Assembly (NCBI GenBank): GCA_002005505.1
Contig: KV908358.1
Coordinates: forward strand, 416,183-480,182
Origin: Botryococcus braunii
Taxonomy: Eukaryota > Chlorophyta > Trebouxiophyceae
Length of the DNA stretch: 64,000 bases
Reading direction: 5' to 3'
Shown: piece after piece, positions 40,469 through 51,300 of the stretch
How positions within the stretch are numbered: the stretch's first letter is position 1
Layout of the letters: the number at the start of each line of letters is the position of its first letter
Notes under the pieces: generated by a model
What the model was told of the DNA's origin: nothing
Database searches by the model: none
What the model saw: the letters and a program-made list of their open reading frames with translations, nothing else
Program-made: the position numbers and the translations under genes

Positions 40469-41163
40469 AATATCAATTATCAGAAATAGTTATGCAAACA
40501 AGCACATCATCCAAGTAAATGAACCAGTTTATTATCAGCACCATGTCATAGGTGGAAAATGGTTCGGGATCAACTGAACTTCGCTTCCAGAGACAATTGC
40601 ATCCACGATGATGCTGTGAGGGGAGAAGAAAACTGTGATCCAGCAATTGAGTCAGTGTATGAGCAACAAGGAACTCCAAGACACCATAAATGACTTACAT
40701 CGATCATCAGACACCTTACGAACGAAAACCCTAACGATTACATGCGAGATCCTTAAGTCAATATAAATTATCAGAAATAGTCATGCAAACAAGCACATCA
40801 TCCTGTTGCATAACACATACTTCAATATCTTGCGGAAAGATAAACTAATGTTATCTACTCGTCGTAGTGCTGATACTACTGATTACCAAATGAATGAACC
40901 AGTTCATAATCAACACCATGACATAGGTGAAAATGGTTCAGGATCTGCAAACCAATCATAAATTAGCTTTAGCTTAATAACAATTCAGCACTTGTGGCTG
41001 CTGCGACGAACAGGCGACAATGAACGAAGACTTACCAACTGATCTTATCCTTCCAGTGACAATTGCATGCACACTGATGCTGTGAGGGAAGAAGATAACA
41101 GTGATCAAGCAATTGAGTCAGTGTATGAGCAACAAGGAACTCCAATAATTATTGGAGTTCCTT
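40469..41163. repeat. Imperfect direct duplication ending in a 30-bp palindrome
   Basis: Blocks 'ttatcagaaatag', 'aatgaaccagtt', 'gacaattgcat' and 'cagtgtatgagcaacaagg' occur in the first part (40.47-40.68 kb) and again in the same order in the second (40.76-41.15 kb), spaced 280-460 bp. The second ends in a perfect palindrome at 41134-41163 (aaggaactccaataa plus its reverse complement). No coding content seen. Confidence 0.75.
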
Positions 41164-43393
41164 ATAAATGACTTTATAAATGACTTCCTATTCCTTCGTT
41201 CTCTAGTAATCTCAGCTCTAGTAATCTCAGCTCTAGTAATCTCAGATCAGCGCATGAAAACTGCGCTGTTAGCACTACACTTAGCTCATTCTTCCTTAAC
41301 TCTCAAGAGAATCCAGGACAGAACCATAGGTTTCGGACCTTTATCCTAAAACACCAATACCTCTTTACCACTGTTTATGATTATTCTATGTCTCTTGACC
41401 ACTATCTCCTGACAATGCTTCCCAGCCATGTCTTTGGATACCTTTATTGTAGCATTTCCTAGGGTATAATGCTCTAGTGGTCCTTGGCATTGCTCTATGA
41501 CTTGCCTTGTGATCTGGATTCGCAGTACAACCTCGCTCAGGTAGTTCGCTCGGTTGCCCGACTACGCGTCTGAGGCAGTACAATATAATTCAACCCACCC
41601 TGGATTTAAGAGTGGGCTTGCGGATCACTTATGTAACACTCTTTCCGTGCTCACCACGAACGGCCTCATTGTCTCTAAAACCTCTTCCGCTCAGTTATCC
41701 TGCATTTATGCAATAAAACCTGTGGACTGCAACACTCTATCTAATTGTCAAGGAATTTTACCTTGAGTTAACTACAAGACCGACTCACAGCTAATTCTTA
41801 CTTTTTGTTCATCAGTTTAGAATCACATGATAGGCCACCAAATCCAACAGTATATACCGCTTCACATATCGCGCAACATCGCGCATGTTCAATATACACA
41901 TATATACCGTCTCACATATGCATGCACATACATACCGCCTCACATATGCATGCATCTATATATATGTATACGGTTTACACCGTTTTACATCCTATCCAGT
42001 ACATAACGCAAGAGCAGACAGGCCTCACATACTGCCTGTACATACTGCTGGAGGGGGTCAAAATTTAGAACTACTGCCAGTATATATCGTCTCAAACATT
42101 GACTAGACATACTGCTGGAGCTCCCGCGTTGGTAATTACAACGTGGGAGCTCCACAATGTTATGTAACGGCGTCTTCGTAGGCACAGTATCCACATTGTT
42201 ACGTAACGGCATCTTAGTAGGCCTAGGTACCTAGAAACCTAGGTACAGTATCATGTTGTAGTCACCGGCTCCCGTGTGTGGTGAGATACACCTTCTCCTC
42301 GGATCTGTAAAGACAATCATTACCTTGGTACTCCATATGCGTGCCTAGGGAGATCCCGTACAGTTTTCCATTACCTTGCACTTCATATGCGTGCCTAGGG
42401 AGATCCCCTACAGTTCTCCATTACCTCCATTACTTGTGTACTTCATATGCGTGCCTAGGGACATCCCGTACAGTTCTCCATTACCCTGTACTTCATATGC
42501 GTGCATAGGGAGATCATGTACACTTCTCTCTGCATTTCGTATATTATTAGATGAACGTGTGCATTCTATAATTGGCCGCTCTGCGTCGCATTTAAGACGA
42601 CAACTTCACGCATTGTAATCAGTCACTATCTTCTTCATGAGCGGACCTCCTTGCCTTAGTCATATATTCTTCCGCTGATTGCTATAACAGGATCACCCGT
42701 TTTGGCTATAACTTAAGTTGAACTAGAAAGTGCCGCTATAGGGTGGCCCTTTAAGGTCGAAAGTGTGTTCTTGGACGGACTACACGTAGCCACCATCCAA
42801 TGTACCGAAGATCGAGGCCTCCCAAGCCTATACATGTATACACATGGTGGGAGTAGGATATCCATACGCATATGCATATGCGTTGATGCTAGGCTAGGAC
42901 AACACTGTGCAAGCACCTTTCTTGTAAAATCCAAGAAACTATCAAGTCAACTAGCGCTAGGACAACACTGTGCAAGCACCTTTAGTATTAGAAGTGAAGC
43001 TTATCCTAACCGCACACCAGAAATCGTGCATCCGGAAACGCGGGATCTAGGGGCCGAAAAGCACCTCTGTCATGAAATCCAAGACAAACAATCGAGTCAA
43101 CTCTCAAAAATCGGGCGCTAACAAGTGTTAACGATGTTATCATTAGTATTAATATTGCAGAACTTACAAAAGTAAGCATGAACTGCAATGAGACACGGCG
43201 ACGGCAATATTGATACATCCCAGTTGCCGTGTGTCATTATCTGTTCTAGGTCTTACACACATTGCCCGCAAATATTTACTGCCTACATGTATGTATGCAA
43301 TAGTGTAGATATGCTTGCAAATATTTCCTGCCAAGTAGCTATTAGAAGGCAGTATGTGCGATGTCTCATATGCTGCATCGTACGGTACGGCAG
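41164..43393. repeat. Gene-free region with short repeats
   Basis: No gene supported. Contents: tandem 'gtaatctcagctcta' near 41205-41240; 'catatgcatgca' repeats at 41.88-41.96 kb; an inverted repeat at 42117-42153 (15-bp arms with one mismatch around gtaatta); a 52-61 bp minisatellite of about four units at 42330-42530 with core 'catatgcgtgcctagggaga'; and a 64-bp-offset duplication of 'gctaggacaacactgtgca' near 42890 and 42955. Confidence 0.7.
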
Positions 43394-44749
43394 CTAGAGG
43401 ACGGTTACTAGGTGGAACAACTCCGGGCGGTCGTCCCCCACAAGCAGGGGGCACACCGCGATAAGCTGTATGCACACCAAGATGTGCATTGCCGCCAGCT
43501 GGATGGCATTGTCACGGAAGGAGTCCCAGCGGACGCTGTTCCGCAGGCGGGACGCCGCAAGAAAGTAACGCCGTTCGCTCAGCTCTGCCCGCGCGCAGAG
43601 CATCAGGCACACACACATAACGCCCGCCTGCATGAGCATCCACATGCCCACGACGCACTGCGACGTCGAGAGGAAGGCTTCCGGGAGTTCAAGCTCCGCC
43701 GCGAGCTCGGGCGGGGGCTCCCCCAACACCCAGAAAGCCGCCTTCTGAAACTGCAGCAGGCCTGTGTTTACAGCGGCCACCAAGGCCTGCACGTATGCGT
43801 TGTGCTGCAGGACGACCCTGTACTGCCCGGCGGCGTGCACGCTGGCAATGTGAATCAGGATTGTCACGGGGAAGTGCACGAGCGGCGCCCATTTGACGCT
43901 TATGGGGAAGGTGACGGGGAGCGAGATGAGGAGGGGGATTTTTAGGAGGGCCAGCGTGGCGAAGGAGGCTCCGGGGTTTCCCGCCAGATTTGCCGCCCGC
44001 TCGAGAACCAGGTGTGGATAAAGTCCTCCAGCTGCGACACCGTACCATCTGCGCAGGAAGAACCTTCAGCCGGTTGGATGAATGTAAAAAAAATGGAAAA
44101 AGTGGTTAAAATTTAATTCTAAAGAGAAAAATTAACAGAAAATTTAATTCTAAGGGGTTTTGACTGATTGTACAGGGGTTGGCGGGTGAACCTATCGCCT
44201 TGAGATTGAGCGTTTTTCCATAGCCTCCCAAATTCGAGCACATTGCCCCCAACCACCCTCAGATTGAAAGTTACAAAGTCTCAATGCAAGTCTCCGATTG
44301 TCACGCCTGTCACGCTTGTATAAATGTCTAAATGTCCAGCGCTCCAAGACACTCAAGGAGCCCCCCGACGCTTGTCTAAACCTGATCGGACCAATATCTC
44401 CACCACGTGTCGGGGGTTTGATGGGCCACGTGGTGCACTGAGCCCCTGACACGTGTCCATACTTCAAAGACACCTCCAATGCCTGCCCGGGGCCATCGCG
44501 TGTCTAAAGCAAAAAGGCACGTCAACGAAAGCCCCCCGACAGCACACCAGATCAGGCCCTAGGGGGCAGAGAAAGCTCCACTGGCATGACCTAGCAGAGC
44601 AAGAGCATTTGTGGTGAAATAGGCGGTGAAATGGGCGCAACCTCTGAAGTCCATCATTTCCCCACCCGCTTGGCCGGGTGTGTGAACCTTCTCGAGAGTG
44701 TGTGCACCACGGCGCACGCACACACACGCAGGCACAAACACAGGTACAC

Positions 44750-44809
<60 letters not shown>

Positions 44810-45415
44810 CACACATACACACACACACAAAACACACACACACAGACAGTAATCTGAACTGCATGAAGGACTGCACATTGGGAGCGGGAGCCGTGCTGCA
44901 TTCCTAGAGGGGGAAAAACGTGACTGTAGACTGCAAGATTCAAAGCTTCCAGAACAGGTGGGATAGAGATGTTACTCACTAGATGGGGATGTGACAAAGG
45001 CAACAGAACCTATTATGAGCTTTCAGATGAAACTCTTTAAGACAGACACTGTACGTGTTTGGGCACTTACATGCCAAGAAAAATGTATTGCCGCATCTTG
45101 GCGTATGACTTATGGCCAAGGAGCAGAATGATGCCAGCGCCGCATAGTAAAGACACAACCACGGAAGAGTACCCACAAAAGCGGAAATTGTGTGGGCATC
45201 TTTCACTATAATATACAATCGAATAGCTGAAACTGAATAAGTAGCTTAGAAGGTCCCAGCAGACCCTCCTTGATGCCAGCCAGGATTCGTAATCGGTCTC
45301 CAACTTGGCCTGCAGCTTCTCAACACAAGTTTCACAAACTGTAGTACTGGGAACTCCCGCGAGGTCAAATTTGTGTGGATTTTCAGCCCAAAGTCCTTCC
45401 TTTCCGAGTCAGACA
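43394..45415 (-). CDS. Unknown polytopic membrane protein, two exons joined in phase
   Basis: Family not recognised. Exon 2 is 44048-43394: acceptor 'tcctgcgcag' before 44048, stop at 43394. The preceding exon ends at 45071 with donor GTAAGT. Joined, the frame passes from 'MRQYIFLG' through an Ile codon into 'WYGVAAGGLYPHLVLERA'. The upstream exon is open from about 45415 ('WAENPHKFDLAGVPS', then C-E-T-C, then 'ETDYESWLASRR'). Several hydrophobic stretches look transmembrane: 'VVVSLLCGAGIILLLG', 'LLKIPLLISLPVTFPI', 'GMWMLMQAGVMCVCLML' and 'AAMHILVCIQLIAVCPLLV'. The N-terminal start was not found and may lie in further exons upstream of 45.4 kb. The intron holds a (CA)n tract. The exact phase match and canonical sites support a real host gene. 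Confidence 0.6.
44737..44845. repeat. (CA)n microsatellite in an intron
   Basis: CA repeats with a few AAAC and TACA breaks, inside the intron 44049-45070 of the membrane-protein gene. Confidence 0.9.
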
Positions 45416-46224
45416 GTCCCGATCGTGGTAGGTTTTGGGCTGAGATATGATCTCGCGAGAGTCCCAGTAGAACAATTCTCGATATTTGACCTGAATTATA
45501 CGCATCTAAGACGTTGTGGCAGTATAAGTGCCTTGATTGCCGGGTCAAGCAGGCCTACAGGGTGACAGGAAAGGGTGTCATGGACGTGTCCGGCACCGCT
45601 GATTATGGGTCTGACTGAAAACCATGCAATCTAACCCACCTTTAAGACTGCATCTGTGATTGCACCATGACTCCTACGCACGTCGAACTCCATGCCGCTG
45701 AACACTCGAATCACGCCAGGCGCGCTTCAGAACAAAATTCCATGGCCGATATCTACAACTTCCAATACAATTTCATGTAAAATAGTGTCACAGCATACAT
45801 GTAGATTCTCGCCGACGAGGTGTGGCGACGAGTGATGGAACGGGTTCCGAACGCCAATCCGCCGGCACTCGTATTGCTATCCTGCTATGGTACGATTAAA
45901 GAAAAAGTGATCCGGGTACGATTGCCAGCGAGACGGACGCGCTTTAAGGGACATTGCAAGGGACCCATTCAGGGGTTCCTTTTGGGAATACGCGTCGAGG
46001 GGCCAGGTTGCCCTGTCCCTTTCCTTTAAAGAGGATAAAGTGAAGAAAGAAGAAAGAAGAAAGAATATATCAGTCTCAGGCCCCCAGGGCCCCTTTTCCT
46101 TTGCATCTAGGACAGATGTAACTTCTTCACAACTCGCATGGCCTACAGCCGCCGGCAGCGGCTTCCACGTCTTGGGCACCTGCGAAAAAGACATTTGGGA
46201 GGTGGCACGCTAGCAGCTTCCACG
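45416..46224. other. Unassigned
   Basis: No certain gene. Upstream exons of the membrane-protein gene could be here. A 19-base direct repeat 'gcttccacgtcttgggcac' occurs near 46158 and 46212, next to the non-LTR fragment. Confidence 0.35.
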
Positions 46225-46450
46225 TCTTGGGCACGCTGATGCGCTGGCCTTGTTGCAGGGGGTCCAGGGGCTTTTGAACCAAGCCATCATTGCTCAAGAA
46301 GATGTGGAGGTATATTTTGTCATTCGTCGGGTCACTTTCGTTATTGCGGCCGCTGTGGGTCGCCAGCTGGCCGCTCGCCGGTTTTGACTTCTAGCTAGAT
46401 AAATCTGGGTTTGGGTCCTTGAACATTGGGCTGGTCTTTTTACCCCCCCT
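46225..46450 (+). pseudogene. Third copy of the non-LTR element 3' end
   Basis: Only the last 55 or so codons remain: 'ADALALLQGVQGLLNQA', 'VIRRVTFVIAAAVGRQLAA', then TGA, then the shared 3' untranslated text 'gggtttgggtccttgaacat'. It matches 23.56-23.77 kb closely, and is strongly 5'-truncated as expected from target-primed reverse transcription. Confidence 0.7.
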
Positions 46451-46574
46451 ATTTTTACCCCCCCCCTCCTGGCCAGTGTCCTTGTCCTCCGGAAGTGCTA
46501 CAATCCGACGGAAGTGCTACAATCCAATCCATGGCAATAATATCTCTAATGGTTGTTGAGGAGGTGGAATGGTG

Positions 46575-47316
<742 letters not shown>

Positions 47317-47345
47317 ATATAATATAACAAATGGGTTGCAGTAAT

Positions 47346-48036
47346 TGTTGTGTTAATTAATTTTATGCCTTTCCCTCAGAGGAGTAATAATGGCAAGTCT
47401 CCGTATGAAGACAATACCAATTAGGAAAGAGAGGCAGAACCCTGAGTTCTGCCAGGCAATACATGCATTTGAACGAAGACTATCATAACGCAAGTTACAG
47501 ACACGTTTGTAGAAAGGAGGCATATGGGGCAAGCACGGATAGGGAAGGCACTTGGTTGGAACTATAGTGGCACTCCGGGTGTCTATCAATCAGTTGCTAA
47601 CCAGTCCTTGACTTGTATATGTCCGTGCCTACTTAACAACGCACAAGTAGGAGGACATCGTCTAACACCCTCCGTGCCGCCACCATGCAGGTGACTTAAT
47701 CCTCATTGTATTCCTGGATTTAGCACTCAGATGAACATTGTTAGAACATGTTAGACATATAGAGTTGAGTTTAGCTCATCGGACAAAGTAATGAACACGA
47801 CCTGGGTGAGAGCAGGTTAGGCGTGTTTGAACTGCGTCACCTTGTTAGGAGAGATGAGAGATATTGTAACACTTGGTTGGAACTATAGTGGCACTCCGGG
47901 TGTCTATCAATCAGTTGCTAACCAGTCCTTGACTTGTATATGTCCGTGCCTACTTAACAACGCACAAGTAGGAGGACATCGTCTAACACCCTCCGTGCCG
48001 CCACCATGCAGGATACGCCAAGCCCAGAATATTTCA
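47346..48036 (+). repeat. 5' LTR of Copia-C (691 bp)
   Basis: TGTTGTGTTAATTAAT...gaatatttca. A 142-bp module occurs twice without a difference at 47549-47690 and 47870-48011, separated by 179 unique bases. The first ends CAG|GTGACT, the second CAG|GATACG, so a GT...AG interval of 321 bp (47691-48011) could be removed by splicing. No TATA box was convincingly identified. Confidence 0.95.
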
Positions 48037-48049
48037 GGTTATGGGCCCA
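48037..48049 (+). promoter_or_regulatory. Primer binding site of Copia-C
   Basis: GGTTATGGGCCCA immediately after the LTR, identical to the Copia-B site and complementary to the anticodon arm of initiator tRNA-Met. The match does not extend to a mature tRNA 3' end (no TGG start), which points to an internal or half-tRNA primer. Confidence 0.75.
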
Positions 48050-48104
48050 CGGGCTCGGATGCTGAGAGTGGGTGGCGCCTAAATCGGAGCTCACTAGACT
48101 GTGA

Positions 48105-48377
48105 ATGGCGAAGAAGCGGACAAAGCAAACAGCCAGGAAGACCACCAACCTCAACGTTCCAGCGCGCTTGAGATCAGGACCTCCGTCATACAACGAACTA
48201 ATCAGAGAAGGAGGACAACGTGGAGACCGCAATCCTGACGAGAGAGCCTTTATCGTCAAAGACTACATCTTTCACCTTCACGTTGGCTGTCCGTTAGCTC
48301 AACCCACCTGGTTCAGAAGTAAGATCTTGCTGCTACCTTGCGAGTACTGGAGTTATAAGACAACTGGGGAATTATGA
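48105..48377 (+). CDS. ORF0 of Copia-C, H3-tail-like start, short form (90 aa)
   Basis: First ORF after the primer binding site; function unknown. It begins 'MAKKRTKQTARKTTN', where RTKQTARK equals residues 2-9 of the canonical histone H3 tail. PPSY-NE follows at about residues 26-31 (PPxY motif), then 'DERAFIVKDYIFHLHVG' and 'QPTWFRS', the start of the block conserved in Copia-A and -B. After that the sequence diverges and stops at TGA 48375-48377, so the 'FP-YP-YKFT-WE' block and acidic tail are missing. The stop overlaps the gag ATG as ATGA, a classic reinitiation layout. A GTAAGA at 48319 lies exactly where similarity ends. Confidence 0.7.
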   Translation: MAKKRTKQTARKTTNLNVPARLRSGPPSYNELIREGGQRGDRNPDERAFIVKDYIFHLHVGCPLAQPTWFRSKILLLPCEYWSYKTTGEL

Positions 48378-51300
48378 CTTCCAAGAAGAAAGGATCATCA
48401 GCTAGTGGAGCATCAACGTCAAGCAGTGAACCAGCCTCATCCACACCCATCAGAGAACCGTGTACTCCCAGCACCTCAAGAGGCAGCGGAGATGAGCTGC
48501 CCAAGATTATCCCAACAAATGTCAAGGTACACATAAAACTGAAGGAACGGGGGACAAATATTATTGTTTGGAAGAATGCATTTTTGGCAGCAAATGAGTC
48601 AAAAGGGTCTTTGCCTGCCATCCTGGAGGCTATGCCTGGTACAGCACATGACGCAGCCGCAATGTTACTGATTTATGAGTCAGTCCCAGAGGAATGGCTG
48701 GGACCTCTGTCTAATCTGCCCTCTGCTTATGATGCATATGAGTTCATCTGCAGAAAGTTTATTGGTGGATATAATATCGAGGCCAATGCAGATTGGCTCC
48801 AAGAAATGAGCCAGGGAATGAAACATGACGAGACGATTTCGCAATATGTCAACAGAATGATCAACCTGAAGGCATGCCTTGACAGGAACAACCATGCTCT
48901 ACTGGATGCACACGTTGCAACCCAGATTGTGCAGGGCTTGCCTGATGCAGCTAAAGAGCCAGGAATGATCACAACTGCTGCAGCACAACCCCTGGAGAAG
49001 CTGGCTGGACTTCTGCGCAACACAGCAGCTGCAGTGGGTTTTGATGAATATGCTCCTCGCCAACCAAGGGTTTTGGCTCTTGGACAAGGCTCCAGTGGAG
49101 CCAATACCCCACCAGCTGCCAGTGCAGTCCATCAGCAGGCCCAACCAACTGTCTCTGAGGCCAAGTCCGAGACTAAGGGCATCTGCAACTACTGCAATAA
49201 GAAGGGGCATTACTGGAGGGACTGTCGAAAGAGGAAGCGGGACGAGGAGACCCAACGGAACGTAGTGGCAGCGGTCCAACAATTGCAGGGAATGTGGCCA
49301 CAGGGACCTCCACATATGGGTGGCCCACACCCTCCTGCAGCCCAGCTGGCGCACCCTGGACTGGATGCCTTTCCGGCATGGTTCCAACCCCCAGCTCCCC
49401 CACCTCCACCACCTGGAGGTATGCCATACATAATTTCCCTCAACATCCTGAAGACTCCTGTCAGAAATTCGTCTCTGCAATCCTGGCTGGTGGACAGTGG
49501 AGCATCTGTACATCTGGTGAATGATGTGACCCTACTACATAATCCAACTGTGCATGCCAAACCCATCCCATTACATCTGGCCACTTCAGATGCCACTGGA
49601 GGAATTGTAGCATCAGGCTCTGTCTGCATCCTCAGTCGAGTGGGAGTTCCCCTGTGGATACATCATGTTCAGTGTGTTCCTTCTGCAACCTCAAACATAC
49701 TGTCAGTATCTGCAGCATTGCGGGATGGGGCAGTCTTTCGCACAGATGATGTTGGAGCGTTCACTGAAGTCTGTGGTCCAAACAGCTGGAGGTCTCGGAT
49801 CAGTGCAGAGAAAGGGCTATTTTATATTCATCAAGTTGTAGCTCTGAGTCCCAGTGTTAACCACAGAAGAATTTCAGCTGCTGTGAAGTCCAAAACCCCC
49901 ACCCAAAACTCACACAACTGTGCCAGACGATACCTCTGGCATAGCAGAATGGGACATCCAGGTGAAACATGGATGCAGCGCCTAACCAATGAGGACCTGG
50001 TCTCGGGACTTGATACATCCCTATGTCCCTGCTCCAATTGTCCAGTCTACTGTGAAGCATGTATTGAGGGAAAGACGTCTCGGCCTCCATTTGGAATAAG
50101 CAGTAGACCAGCTGTTGAACCACTTGACAGAGTACATATTGACACTGTGGGCCCCATTTTTCCTGCTGCAGTAACTGGTGAACGTTACTGGGTGACTGCT
50201 TTGGATGAGTCATCTCAGTTAAAGGCGGTCCTGCCTGTGAAGTCCAAAGATGCCATCAGTGCTGCTGTGAGGGACCTCATTCTATACTGGCAGACCCAGA
50301 AGAAAACCAAAGTGAAGTGTGTCCGGTGTGACCGTGGAACTGAATTTCTGAATGCCACGTTCAAAGAATTTTGTGCATCCCAGGGGACTAAATTGGAGAC
50401 CTCAGCTCCTTACACCCCGCAACAGAATGGAGCGGCTGAAAGAGCCAATCGCACCCTCAAGGAACGTACCAGGACTCTTCTGGCTTTTGCAGCTGCCAGT
50501 CCAACGTTGTGGAAGGAGGCCCTGGAAACTGCATGCACCCTACTGAACATGGGTCCCAGTACCGGGAGGGACCGCACGCCATCAGAATTATTTTTTGGCT
50601 ACAAACCAAATGTAACCCCACTGCGTACCTGGGGTTGCTTGGCCTTTGTGCACATTCCTGATGTCCAGCGCTCTGTGTTTTCCCCTAAAACTGTGCCAGG
50701 GATGCTTACTGGTTACTCAGCCTCCTCCAAAGCCTATCGGATCTATGTGGGAGGGGGTATCTGGAAGGAGAGCAGAGATGTGGTTTTCGTGGAGCACCTC
50801 AGGGGAGCCTCTCGGGTTGGCATGAGCGTTTCCTCAACACAGTCTACAGAGTTTCTGTGTCCTGAGCCCTCTGCAAGTGACACTCCCCCAGTCTTTCCCG
50901 GCACCTCCCCTGGCACAACCAACATCAGCCTTGAGACAGATCTTGATGACCCACACAGTGAGCCTGAGTACCTGCCAGCCTCCAGCAACCTCCCCACACA
51001 GCCTGTCACAGGACCCCCCAGTGAGGCTGAGCCCGAGCCTGAATCCAGAAGACTGTGTGACCCAGTGGAGATGGATCAAACCCTGGAGGCAGTACAGGAC
51101 TTAGCCAGAGGAGTGAGACAGGACTCCCACCTTCGACCGCAGATGGAGCGAGCCCAGGAGGTCCTCAGACCAACTAGGTCTGATTGCCGCAACCACCAAT
51201 TGGATGGCCTGACCCGGGCTCAACGACACGAACAACGCACTGCCGCCAAAGACCTCCTGCTGCCACAGGAGAAGGGAGAGAGCAGAGAGCGAGAGGGGTT

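Noticed and set aside
42320..42530. CRISPR-like regular repeats
   Set aside because: Only about four degenerate 52-61 bp units without unique spacers, in a eukaryotic context; an ordinary minisatellite.
45820..46029. 69-codon plus-strand frame starting 'MWRRVMERVPNAN'
   Set aside because: No homology, splice context or neighbour supports it; short open frames of this size are expected by chance.
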